From contig JAXJXP010000010.1 in the NCBI GenBank assembly GCA_036307445.1, forward strand, positions 5,683 to 69,682: 64,000 nt of DNA, written 5' to 3'. The notes below the pieces were generated by a model, which worked only from the letters and a program-made list of their open reading frames with translations, was not told the DNA's origin and searched no databases. This document shows positions 51,556 through 59,678 of the stretch, piece by piece (within the stretch, counting starts at the first letter, position 1; every line of letters begins with the position of its first letter). The DNA comes from HGM11525 sp036307445. GTDB taxonomy: Bacteria; Bacillota; Clostridia; UBA1381. The translations under genes were made by a program, and so were the position numbers.

Positions 51556-52842
51556 TTACTTTATTTTTGCTTTGTTAACAAGAAGGTCAACAGTCTTGTT
51601 CATCTTAATGTCATCAGCGATGCTCTTCTTCTCACCCTCAGAGATAAGCTCTGTAAGCTTGTCAAGCTCCATATTGTACATCTTAGCCATTTCTGCAATC
51701 TTGTCGTTAACCTCTTCGTCGGTAACGTCAACATTTTCAGCCTTGCAAATAGCTTCCAAAACGAGCATTGTCTTGGTCTGCTTTTGTGCCTGCTCTCTGA
51801 AGCCTTCACGGAAAGACTCTGCAGTTGCTCCTGTGTACTTCATATACATTTCGAGGTTCATACCCTGATACTGCAATCTCTGTGCGAAATCCTGTACCAT
51901 ATTGTCAATCTGAGCGTCAATCATAGCTTTAGGAATGTCAACCTCTGCATTTTCACAAGCCTTTTCAACAACAGCGTTTTCTGTTTCTGTCTTGGCCTTG
52001 TTCTCGGCGTCTTTCTCGAGACGTTCTTTTATGCTGTTCTTGTACTCGTCAAGAGTTTCAAACTCGCTTACTTCAGAAGCAAAATCGTCATCAAGCTCAG
52101 GCAGTTCCTTCTTCTTAAGTTCGTGGATTTTCACCTTGAACATAGCGTCCTTGCCTGCTAAGTTGTCTGCGTGGTACTCTGTCGGGAATGTTACATTAAC
52201 CTCAACATCGTCGCCTGCATTCTTGCCTACAAGCTGTTCCTCAAAGCCGGGGATAAAGCTGCCTGAACCAAGCTCAAGCTCATAGCCCTCACCCTTGCCG
52301 CCGTCAAATGCAACACCGTCTGCAAAGCCTTCGAAGTCGATAACAGCGATGTCACCGTTTTCAGCAGCTCTGTCCTCAACGGGCACGAGTCTTGCATTTC
52401 TCTTTTGAGCAGCCTCAAGCTCCTTTGTAACGTCTTCATCGGATACAGTATGCTCAATCTTTGCAATCTTTAAACCTTTGTATTCGCCAAGCGTTACATC
52501 AGGCTTTGTTGTTACAAGTGCTGTGAATACAACAGGCTTGCCTGATACAATTTCATCAACGTCAAGCTCAGGACGTGCAACCGGTTCCAAATCAGCCTCT
52601 TTGATTGCTGCCTCGTAAGCTTCGGGAAGAACGAGATTGATTGCATCATCATAGAACACAGCTTCTGTGTAATACTTCTCGATTACAGCGCGGGGCACCT
52701 TGCCCTTTCTGAAACCGGGGACGCTGTATTTCTTCGCATTCTTTGCGTAAACCTTCTTAATTGCCGCTTCGAAATCCTCTGCGGAAACCTCGAATACTAC
52801 TTTGACCAGGTTCTTTTCTACCTGCTCTGTCTTAACTGCCAT
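51556..52842 (-). CDS. tig: Trigger factor
   Basis: A 428-aa ribosome-bound chaperone and prolyl isomerase. The ribosome-docking motif is YSVPGFRKGKVPRAVIEKYYG-like at about residues 35-55, the FKBP-type domain lies at 150-240 (ENGDIAVIDFEGFADGVAFDGGKGEGYELELGSG), and the C-terminal helical cradle completes the length. ATG has AGGAGG. First gene of tig-clpP-clpX, coupling nascent-chain folding to proteolysis. Confidence 0.96.
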   Translation of the reverse strand: MAVKTEQVEKNLVKVVFEVSAEDFEAAIKKVYAKNAKKYSVPGFRKGKVPRAVIEKYYTEAVFYDDAINLVLPEAYEAAIKEADLEPVARPELDVDEIVSGKPVVFTALVTTKPDVTLGEYKGLKIAKIEHTVSDEDVTKELEAAQKRNARLVPVEDRAAENGDIAVIDFEGFADGVAFDGGKGEGYELELGSGSFIPGFEEQLVGKNAGDDVEVNVTFPTEYHADNLAGKDAMFKVKIHELKKKELPELDDDFASEVSEFETLDEYKNSIKERLEKDAENKAKTETENAVVEKACENAEVDIPKAMIDAQIDNMVQDFAQRLQYQGMNLEMYMKYTGATAESFREGFREQAQKQTKTMLVLEAICKAENVDVTDEEVNDKIAEMAKMYNMELDKLTELISEGEKKSIADDIKMNKTVDLLVNKAKIK

Positions 52843-52903
52843 TTTGTTTTCCTCCTATGCTTTAATCAAGGTGCTATAGTTCACCCAATTTTACATCCGT
52901 ACC

Positions 52904-52931
52904 ATTATACCACAAATCAAAAAAAATTCAA
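52904..52931 (-). promoter_or_regulatory. Promoter of tig-clpP-clpX
   Basis: Minus strand TTGAAT (52931-52926), 16 bases, TATAAT (52909-52904). No CIRCE or CtsR-like tandem repeat is seen beside it. Confidence 0.65.
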
Positions 52932-52984
52932 TCGTTTTTTGAAAAATAAAAATATTTTTATCTATTTCTGCCAAAAATTACGCC

Positions 52985-53683
52985 TTAAATTACCCGTATA
53001 GGCATAAATCCGAGAAAATCACAGGCACATAGCTTGTAATTAACGCCGTTTAATTCTCCCTGATAGGCATTTTTTGCGCCTGCCATATGCAGATGCCCGT
53101 AGTAGCAATTTTTGATGCCTTCTCTTTCCAAAAGCTCGACCATTGGATTTTGTCGCCAGTCCTTAAGAAGCGGCGGGAAATGCAGAAATACCGCAATATT
53201 TTTGCATCCGTTTTTTTTGGCTGAATGAATACTTGCCTCAAGCCGTAAAAGCTCTCGGTCATAAATCTTTTTGTCATCGCCTGTCAACGCTCCTTGCGGA
53301 ACGAGCCATCCTCTTGAGCCACAGATTGTAAGGCCGTCTGCCTCAAAAAAGTTGTTGTGCAGAAATGCAACATCATTCCAGTCGTTTTTCAGCATATACG
53401 TTTTCAGCTTGTTTGAGGTAGTCCACCAGTAATCGTGGTTGCCCTTTAGGAGAATTTTATTTCCCGGAAGGCTTGCAAGGAACTCAAAGTCCTTTTGCGC
53501 TTCCTCAAGATACATTGCCCACGAAAAATCACCGCCTAAAACTACTGTATCATCGTGGGTGATTACCGACAGCCAGTTTTCCTTGAGACGTTCTACGTAG
53601 TTTGTCCACGCAGAACCAAATATGTCCATTGGTTTGTCAACGCCAAGCGGCAGATGCAGGTCTGATATTGTGTACACTGCCAT
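52985..53683 (-). CDS. Metallophosphoesterase
   Basis: A 232-aa calcineurin-like phosphoesterase. The metal ligands are in ISDLHLP, LGGDFSWAM, LKGNHDYWW, FLHFPP and YYGHLHM, matching the YkuE/serine-threonine phosphatase-like group found in Firmicutes. Substrate is unknown. It follows the small membrane protein gene with 1 base between, so the two are cotranscribed. Confidence 0.88.
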   Translation of the reverse strand: MAVYTISDLHLPLGVDKPMDIFGSAWTNYVERLKENWLSVITHDDTVVLGGDFSWAMYLEEAQKDFEFLASLPGNKILLKGNHDYWWTTSNKLKTYMLKNDWNDVAFLHNNFFEADGLTICGSRGWLVPQGALTGDDKKIYDRELLRLEASIHSAKKNGCKNIAVFLHFPPLLKDWRQNPMVELLEREGIKNCYYGHLHMAGAKNAYQGELNGVNYKLCACDFLGFMPIRVI

Positions 53684-53684
53684 T

Positions 53685-54182
53685 TTATATCACCTGCTTG
53701 ATTATGCCAAATGCTAAAAGAGACATTATAAGTCCTGCTAAAATTACTCCTAAGAAGATAAAGGGCAAAGACTCACGCTTCTTCATTCTGAGTAGCGATG
53801 CGATTAGTGCACCTGTCCACGCACCTGTTCCGGGGAGCGGTATGCCGACAAACAAAAGAAGTCCCCATCTGCCGTATTTTTTTATTTGGTCAGATTTCGA
53901 AAGTGCTTTGTTCTCCAACTTTTCTACTAAGTTTTTAATCCTTGTCTTTTTGAGCCACGCAAATATTTTGTCAATGAACAGAAGAATAAACGGTATTGGC
54001 AACATATTTCCAAGGACTGCTATTATAAATGTGGACAAAAACTCCATTTTGAGAAAGCCTGCCGCAAGAATACTTCCTCTTAGCTCTAAAATGGGTATCA
54101 TTGAGATTACAAAAACAATCAGCTCTTTTGGAACACTGCCCGAAAAGGTATCCACTATCATTGTTACAAGACTGTCTGTCAA
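53685..54182 (-). CDS. Small multi-drug export protein family (COG2426)
   Basis: A 165-aa membrane protein with four to five hydrophobic helices. LIVFVISMIPILELRGSILAAGF and RWGLLLFVGIPLPGTGAWTGALIAS are the family's two re-entrant-like motifs, which recall the DedA/SNARE-associated fold. The export role in the family name is weakly supported. Upstream of the phosphoesterase gene. Confidence 0.85.
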   Translation of the reverse strand: MTDSLVTMIVDTFSGSVPKELIVFVISMIPILELRGSILAAGFLKMEFLSTFIIAVLGNMLPIPFILLFIDKIFAWLKKTRIKNLVEKLENKALSKSDQIKKYGRWGLLLFVGIPLPGTGAWTGALIASLLRMKKRESLPFIFLGVILAGLIMSLLAFGIIKQVI

Positions 54183-54217
54183 TTAAATACACTCCTTTAT
54201 TGCACATACTTATTTCT

Positions 54218-54246
54218 ATTTTATAACAAATCAGGAAAAAAATCAA
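54218..54246 (-). promoter_or_regulatory. Promoter of the COG2426-phosphoesterase pair
   Basis: Minus strand TTGATT (54246-54241), 17 bases, TAAAAT (54223-54218). Confidence 0.6.
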
Positions 54247-54328
54247 TCAAAAAACCATAATTATGTGTAAAACAGAATGCAATAGCACGGAATTATTTGT
54301 AAAAAAGTTAATTTTTTTACGTAAAAAC

Positions 54329-54357
54329 TTGTAATAGTGGAAAATTTGTTGTATAAT
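54329..54357 (+). promoter_or_regulatory. Promoter of lysS
   Basis: TTGTAA (54329-54334), 17 bases, TATAAT (54352-54357). Transcription should begin near 54364, so an upstream ATG at 54363 cannot serve as a normal start. Confidence 0.7.
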
Positions 54358-54398
54358 TAACAATGAGAAAGAATAATTTTGAAAGGAAAAAGGCGCAA

Positions 54399-55940
54399 AT
54401 GGAGAATGAATTACAGTTATCTGATCTTTTGCAGGTAAGACGTGATAAGCTTGCAGAATTACAGGAAGCGGGAATGGACCCGTTTGAAATTACTAAATAT
54501 GACAGAACTCACACCTCGGGACAGATTAAGGACGATTATACCGAGGAGGAAAGAGAGCTTACAAAGAGAGGCTCTGATGAGGTCGAGATTATAAAGGCGA
54601 AAATTTCTGCACTTGACGGACAGAAGGTTTCTGTTGCAGGACGCATTATGTCCAAAAGAGGTATGGGTAAGGTTGGATTTGTTCACGTTGCCGATATTGA
54701 TGGACAGGTTCAGCTTTTTGTCAAGAAGGATATTTTGGGCGAGGAAGAGTATAACCGTTTCAAAAAGCTTGATATCGGTGATATTGTCGGCGCAGAGGGT
54801 GAGGTTTTCACTACTCAGACAGGCGAAATTTCTATCAGAGTTGAAAAAATCACTCTACTTTCAAAGTCGCTTTTACCTCTTCCCGAGAAATTTCACGGCT
54901 TGGTTGACCCCGACCTTCGTTACCGCCAGAGATATGTTGACCTCATTATGAATGATGATGTCAAAAAGACATTTATTGCAAGAAGTAAGTTGGTTCGTGC
55001 GGTAAGAAACTTTATGGACAGCAAGGGCTTTATCGAGGTTGAAACCCCGACTCTTAACACAATACCCGGCGGTGCTAATGCAAGACCGTTTATCACACAT
55101 CATAATGCACTTGATATTGATATGTATATGAGAATTGCTACCGAGCTTCACTTGAAGCGTCTTATTGTGGGCGGTTTGGAGAAGGTTTATGAAATCGGCA
55201 GAATTTTCCGTAATGAAGGTATGGATATCCGCCATAACCCTGAGTTTACAACTATTGAGTCCTACGAGGCGTATGCTGACTTCAATAAGGTAATGGATAA
55301 TACCGAAGAGCTAATCCGCTACTGTGCAAATGAGGTTTGTGGTACAGAACAGATTACCTATCAGGGTGTGGATATTGACCTTTCGCACTTTGAAAGACTT
55401 ACTATGATTGACGCAATCAAAAAGTATTCGGGCGTTGACTTTAATGAGATTAAGACTGACGAAGAAGCTGTTGCAATGGCTAAGAGCAAGGGTCTTGAAA
55501 TTGACCCGATTAAGACAACCAGAGGCGATATTATCGCACTCTTCTTTGATGAGTACGTTGAGGAAAAGCTTGTGCAGCCGACATTTATAACAGAGTATCC
55601 TGTTGAGATTTCACCGCTTGCAAAGAGAATCCCCGGCAGACCTGAGCTTACAGAAAGATTTGAGTTGTTCATCACAGGAAGAGAAATTGGAAACGCATTC
55701 TCGGAGCTTAATGACCCGATTGACCAGAGAAAGAGATTTGAGGCACAGGCAGCACTTCGTGCGGCGGGTGATGAGGAAGCAAACTACGTTGACGAAGACT
55801 TCTTAAATGCACTTGAATATGGTATGCCTCCAACTGGCGGTGTAGGTATTGGTATTGATAGATTGGCAATGCTCCTTACAGACAGCTATTCTATAAGAGA
55901 TGTGATATTGTTCCCCACAATGAAGCCACTTGATAAGTAA
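54399..55940 (+). CDS. lysS: Lysyl-tRNA synthetase, class II
   Basis: A 513-aa class II synthetase. The anticodon-binding OB domain is at about 60-165 (VAGRIMSKRGMGKVGFVHVADIDGQVQLF). Motif 2 FRNEGMDIRHNPEFTTIE and motif 3 PPTGGVGIGIDRLAM are intact. ATG 54399 has AAAAAGG 5-7 bases upstream; the frame is open to 54363 but that ATG is at the transcription start. No T-box is present. Confidence 0.96.
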   Translation: MENELQLSDLLQVRRDKLAELQEAGMDPFEITKYDRTHTSGQIKDDYTEEERELTKRGSDEVEIIKAKISALDGQKVSVAGRIMSKRGMGKVGFVHVADIDGQVQLFVKKDILGEEEYNRFKKLDIGDIVGAEGEVFTTQTGEISIRVEKITLLSKSLLPLPEKFHGLVDPDLRYRQRYVDLIMNDDVKKTFIARSKLVRAVRNFMDSKGFIEVETPTLNTIPGGANARPFITHHNALDIDMYMRIATELHLKRLIVGGLEKVYEIGRIFRNEGMDIRHNPEFTTIESYEAYADFNKVMDNTEELIRYCANEVCGTEQITYQGVDIDLSHFERLTMIDAIKKYSGVDFNEIKTDEEAVAMAKSKGLEIDPIKTTRGDIIALFFDEYVEEKLVQPTFITEYPVEISPLAKRIPGRPELTERFELFITGREIGNAFSELNDPIDQRKRFEAQAALRAAGDEEANYVDEDFLNALEYGMPPTGGVGIGIDRLAMLLTDSYSIRDVILFPTMKPLDK

Positions 55941-55996
55941 TTTGGCAAGGGCAGGGACTACTGCGGCTTGGGGAAAAGAAAAAGGAGCGTATAGAA

Positions 55997-56680
55997 TTGG
56001 AAAAATACGGAGAAGTACCCAAAAAGTTTACAAAAAAATGGTGGGAATATTTCTGGGACTACTACAAATGGCACACGATAGCGATTTTGTTTGCGTTGAT
56101 GCTCGTAGCTGTCATAGTGCATCAGTATACAACACAGATTCGATATGATACTACAATAACAGTATCCGGTGGTCACGGTCTTAGCGAGGGCCTTTTGGAA
56201 ATAGTAGAGGTAGATTTGGCGGAGGTTGCAGAGGATATCAACGGCGACGGCGAGAAGCACGTTATGATTCAACAGCTTATAAGCCCGCCTGCAGCTGAGG
56301 GCGCACCGAGAGATGCGCAGTACGAGATAGCTGTTGCTACAAAGGTTATGGCAGAATTTGCGGCAGGTGAAAGCTGTGTGTTTTTCTTGTCTAAGGATGA
56401 GGTAAATAAGTATCTGAATGATACACGAAATGACGGCGTTTTCGTGCCTGTTGAGGAGTATGCAGAAACAATGCCGGATAAGAGCAGGCTTATGAGTGCG
56501 AAGGGTATTGCATATGCAGTGAATCTTGGAGCTTGCAGATATTTTACCGAAAAAGGAATTGACGCATCGGAATATTATTTGATGATTAGAAATCCGCGTT
56601 ATAACGAAACTGATGATGAAAAAGCTATAAAAAGAACTGAAAGTGCGAAAAAGATAGCTGCATACATAATTGCGGAGTAA
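55997..56680 (+). CDS. Single-pass membrane protein of unknown function
   Basis: A 227-aa protein starting at TTG with a clear AAAGGAG site. A short basic/aromatic cytoplasmic segment (KKFTKKWWEYFWDYYKWH) leads into one TM helix (about 28-45), then a 180-residue outer domain with no known motif. It lies 17 bases before an orphan sigma factor gene; a regulatory link is possible but not shown. The TTG start may limit its expression. Confidence 0.72.
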   Translation: MEKYGEVPKKFTKKWWEYFWDYYKWHTIAILFALMLVAVIVHQYTTQIRYDTTITVSGGHGLSEGLLEIVEVDLAEVAEDINGDGEKHVMIQQLISPPAAEGAPRDAQYEIAVATKVMAEFAAGESCVFFLSKDEVNKYLNDTRNDGVFVPVEEYAETMPDKSRLMSAKGIAYAVNLGACRYFTEKGIDASEYYLMIRNPRYNETDDEKAIKRTESAKKIAAYIIAE

Positions 56681-56697
56681 ATAAAAGGAATGGTTTT

Positions 56698-57438
56698 ATG
56701 GCAGCTCAGCTGAAAACAACCAATACAAGTGAATATGATTTGTTTAGCGAGTATCGAAAAAGAGGTACTGTCGAGCTGCGGAATGAGATTGTCCACACCT
56801 ACATATACATTGCAGAAATTCTGTCCAGACGTTTTATTAACCGAGGGATAGAATATGATGACATATATCAGGTTGCGTGTATGGGGCTTATTTATGCGGT
56901 GGAGCGGTTTGACCCTGACAGGGGAGTAAAGTTTGCGACCTTTGCCACACCTACCATAATGGGTGAGATACGCAGACATTTCAGGGACAAAGGTAGCTTT
57001 ATAAGGATACCAAGAAAGCTATACGAAATTTTTTACCGTGCAGAACGAATCAAAAGGCGATATGACAGCCCTGTGTCCGAAGAAAGAATAGCAAGAACAT
57101 TGAGGATTCCTGCCGATGTTTTAAGAAGTGCATATGAGGCGGGCGACAGTGCGTTTGTACATTCTCTTGAGTATGAGGCTGATGCGGACGGTGCACTGGT
57201 GCTTTCCAATCTTGTCGGCCATGATGAAAACGGGTTTATGATGGTTGAAGACTCCGATTTTATCGAATACTGTATGTCCGAGCTTTCTGAGGGAGAAAAG
57301 GAATTTGTCAGACGAAGGTTTTATAATGAGGAAAGCCAGAGCAAAATTGCTGCCGATTGGCAGGTTTCGCAAATGTATGTTTCGCGAATGGAAAAGAAAA
57401 TACTAAAAAAGTTGAAAAATCTGTATTTCAGAGATTAA
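56698..57438 (+). CDS. SigB/SigF/SigG-family RNA polymerase sigma factor
   Basis: A 246-aa sigma factor. Region 2 reads FINRGIEYDDIYQVACMGLIYAVERFDPDRGVKFATFATPTIMGEIRRHFRDKG, region 3 IRIPRKLYEIFYRAERIK, and region 4 ESQSKIAADWQVSQMYVSRMEKKILKKL, all typical of the SigB/F/G group. No anti-sigma factor of the SpoIIAB/RsbW type or antagonist is adjacent, so it is not the spoIIA operon and its role (stress or sporulation) is open. pyrE follows after 11 bases. Confidence 0.88.
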   Translation: MAAQLKTTNTSEYDLFSEYRKRGTVELRNEIVHTYIYIAEILSRRFINRGIEYDDIYQVACMGLIYAVERFDPDRGVKFATFATPTIMGEIRRHFRDKGSFIRIPRKLYEIFYRAERIKRRYDSPVSEERIARTLRIPADVLRSAYEAGDSAFVHSLEYEADADGALVLSNLVGHDENGFMMVEDSDFIEYCMSELSEGEKEFVRRRFYNEESQSKIAADWQVSQMYVSRMEKKILKKLKNLYFRD

Positions 57439-57449
57439 GGAGAGGTAAT

Positions 57450-58112
57450 ATGCTTACAGAAAAGAAAATCGAGTTTATTGAATTTATGATGAGTGCAGAT
57501 GTTTTGCGTTTCGGTAATTTTGTTACAAAGAGCGGTAGAAATACACCATACTTTGTTAATACCGGAAACTATAAGACCGGTGAACAGATTGCAAAGCTCG
57601 GCAAGTTCTATGCAGCACTTATTAAGGAGAAATGCGGCGAGGAATTTGATGCAATGTTTGGCCCTGCATATAAGGGAATCCCCCTCGTAACCGCAGCAGC
57701 GGGTGCGCTCTATTCCGAGTACGGAATTGACAAGCCTTATTTCTTTAATCGTAAAGAAGAAAAGGACCACGGAGAAGGCGGCAGCTTAGTCGGATACAAG
57801 CCTCAGGATAAGGACAGAGTAATAATCATCGAGGACGTTATTACGGCAGGAACTGCTATTCGCGAAACAATGCCGGTTTTAACAGGTGCCGCTGATGTAC
57901 AGGTTAAGGATATGTTTATTTCAGTAAATCGCTGTGAGGTTGGCAAAATTCCCGGAAAGACTGCCGTTTCGGAGGTAACAGAGGAATTTGGTATCAACGT
58001 GCACTCAATAATTGATGTAAGAGATATTCACGAATATCTGTCAGGAAAGCCTGAATATGCAGAACTTGTAACCTTGATGGAAAAGTATATGTCAGATTAC
58101 TGTGTGTTTTAA
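57450..58112 (+). CDS. pyrE: Orotate phosphoribosyltransferase
   Basis: A 220-aa enzyme joining orotate to PRPP. VLRFGNFVTKSGRNTPYFVNTGNY is the N-terminal signature, and RVIIIEDVITAGTAIRE is the PRPP-binding motif. The frame is open upstream inside the sigma gene, but ATG 57450 has AAGGAGAGG. Usual pyr-operon partners are absent here; a strong terminator follows. Confidence 0.95.
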   Translation: MLTEKKIEFIEFMMSADVLRFGNFVTKSGRNTPYFVNTGNYKTGEQIAKLGKFYAALIKEKCGEEFDAMFGPAYKGIPLVTAAAGALYSEYGIDKPYFFNRKEEKDHGEGGSLVGYKPQDKDRVIIIEDVITAGTAIRETMPVLTGAADVQVKDMFISVNRCEVGKIPGKTAVSEVTEEFGINVHSIIDVRDIHEYLSGKPEYAELVTLMEKYMSDYCVF

Positions 58113-58117
58113 TAAAA

Positions 58118-58149
58118 AAAGCGGGAGCATTTGCATTTGCTCCCGCTTT
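58118..58149. terminator. Terminator between pyrE and the converging membrane protein gene
   Basis: AAAGCGGGAGCA and TGCTCCCGCTTT are perfect 12-base arms with an 8-base loop and A/T runs on both sides. Confidence 0.9.
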
Positions 58150-58156
58150 TTGTGCA

Positions 58157-58723
58157 TCATTTGTTCTTATTTTCGTATATATACGGTGATAACTTATCTA
58201 AAACAGAGAAATCGTACATTCCTGCAATATATCCAACTGTAACTGCCACAACAGGCACAATATAAATAAGCATATGTGCATACCACTCAACATACCCGCT
58301 TTCTATTGTCGCAAGACCTGAGAACATAAACGTATTTACAACGTACAAAATGTTATAGAAAATTCCCGTAAAGCTGAAAAACTGTCCGTCTATTGTGAGG
58401 AAATTCCATGCAAAAATGTATAAAAGCCACAGAACAAAATTCCATACTATAACAGGAAGAGACAGGACTGCACCTTTAAGAAGATATACAGATGTGGTAG
58501 TGTATGAAAGCTTATCCCTGCGTGCAAGCTCGCTGCCCTTAAAGTACAGCCCGAAAAAGTACATCAAAGACATCAAAACCGATACTGCAGCATAAACTGC
58601 CGGCTTATTCATTACTGCTGCAACAAACGTAAACATAAAAGCAGCTAAAAGTAATACAGCGGTTATGTGAGATAGAAATACTGACAAAAACTGTTTTGCC
58701 ATGCCCGGTTGAAGTATTTTCAC
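58157..58723 (-). CDS. Polytopic membrane protein, DUF624/YesL-like
   Basis: A 188-aa protein with about five hydrophobic helices. The layout (helix pairs with LSYTTTSVYLLKGAVLSLPVIVWNFVLWLLY in the middle) resembles YesL/DUF624 proteins, but the match is by general look only. The start is set at GTG 58723 with AAAGGA 11 bases upstream; ATG 58759 would overlap the preceding gene by 13 bases. Probably cotranscribed with the transposase-like gene. Confidence 0.6.
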   Translation of the reverse strand: MKILQPGMAKQFLSVFLSHITAVLLLAAFMFTFVAAVMNKPAVYAAVSVLMSLMYFFGLYFKGSELARRDKLSYTTTSVYLLKGAVLSLPVIVWNFVLWLLYIFAWNFLTIDGQFFSFTGIFYNILYVVNTFMFSGLATIESGYVEWYAHMLIYIVPVVAVTVGYIAGMYDFSVLDKLSPYIYENKNK

Positions 58724-58746
58724 TAAACATTCATTCCTTTCAATAA

Positions 58747-59508
58747 TCACAGAAGCCATACACTTAAGTTTTTCTTTTCTGCCGGTTTGGGCTGAGTCTC
58801 TTCAGGAGTCTTATCCGCCGGTTTCTTTTTGGCGCTTGGTTTGGTATGTACACCGAACAGAGGAAGAATTGCTCGAGCAGATATACCGCCTGAGAAAATC
58901 CTCTTAAAGCTGTCATCCTGACGGTTTGCATTGCTTAAATCATCAAGCGTACAGTTGGCAACAATGCCGAGATATATGTTCATTTCCTCTTTTGACAATT
59001 GAGTATAGTCATCAAGGTGAAGAGAAACGGGGTTTGTGGATTCTGCAGCACTACCGATAAGCCTTGTAAGTCTTTGAGTATTGCAAATTTGAGAGCCTGA
59101 TGTGTATTCTCCAAGGCTGAAATGCTCTCGTTTTGTAAATTTGCTTCCTACTGCATTAAGAAAGGCAACAGTATCTGCAATGTCGGATTTGCTATGACAC
59201 GGAACACTCTTAAAACGGTCATAAAACAACTTCCCGTCTACTGAATATGTGCGGTTAAAGTATCTGGCATAGCTTGTGCAAAGAGGTTTTACCGCAACGG
59301 AAAGATTGTTTTCGCCTGCGTCAATCAAAAGGTGTACTCTGTTAGGTAAAAGCAAAAATGCCAAAAGCTTTACATCAGCAGAAAAATACTCCTTCATACG
59401 CACACGAAATTCTGTATAATCAGAACTGTCAAGAAAAAGCTTATCCACACCTCTTAAAAGCACGTGATAAACTCCGCTCTCACTTTTTTGTCTTGCCGTT
59501 CTTGCCAT
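58747..59508 (-). CDS. REP-associated transposase (Y1_Tnp/RAYT) relative, predicted catalytically inactive
   Basis: A 253-aa protein that begins with the family block RQKSESGVYHVLLRG, followed by SYARYFNRTYSVDGKLFYDRFKSVP, both typical of REP-associated tyrosine transposases. The HUH motif, normally NHVHLL, reads NRVHLL: the first metal His is Arg57. The usual RYIHLNP with the nucleophilic Tyr is replaced by TVAFLNA (about residue 114). The frame is intact, has its own promoter and an unusual Lys/Pro-rich tail. It may be a domesticated DNA- or RNA-binding protein or a slowly decaying copy. ATG 59508 follows AAGGGGG. Confidence 0.8.
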   Translation of the reverse strand: MARTARQKSESGVYHVLLRGVDKLFLDSSDYTEFRVRMKEYFSADVKLLAFLLLPNRVHLLIDAGENNLSVAVKPLCTSYARYFNRTYSVDGKLFYDRFKSVPCHSKSDIADTVAFLNAVGSKFTKREHFSLGEYTSGSQICNTQRLTRLIGSAAESTNPVSLHLDDYTQLSKEEMNIYLGIVANCTLDDLSNANRQDDSFKRIFSGGISARAILPLFGVHTKPSAKKKPADKTPEETQPKPAEKKNLSVWLL

Positions 59509-59548
59509 TTCCTTATACCCCCTTAACAATAATCCCCTGATTAAATAG

Positions 59549-59577
59549 AGTATATCACTATTTGTCATATTTTGCAA
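59549..59577 (-). promoter_or_regulatory. Promoter of the transposase-like gene
   Basis: Minus strand TTGCAA (59577-59572), 17 bases, TATACT (59554-59549), about 40 bases before the start. Confidence 0.62.
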
Positions 59578-59678
59578 TAGGGACATAAAAATATTTTTTA
59601 CAAATGTGAATTATAGCATATATGCTGTTTCTCGTCAATAATCTTTATAAAAGAAAATGGGCGAAAGGCGGAACGGTG

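Noticed and set aside
54363..54398. Upstream ATG as the lysS start
   Set aside because: The ATG coincides with the expected transcription start of the promoter at 54329-54357. The ATG at 54399 has a ribosome site and matches family length.
58747..59508. Active IS200/IS605-type insertion sequence
   Set aside because: The HUH histidine and the catalytic tyrosine are not where expected, there is no TnpB, and no element ends are visible around the gene.
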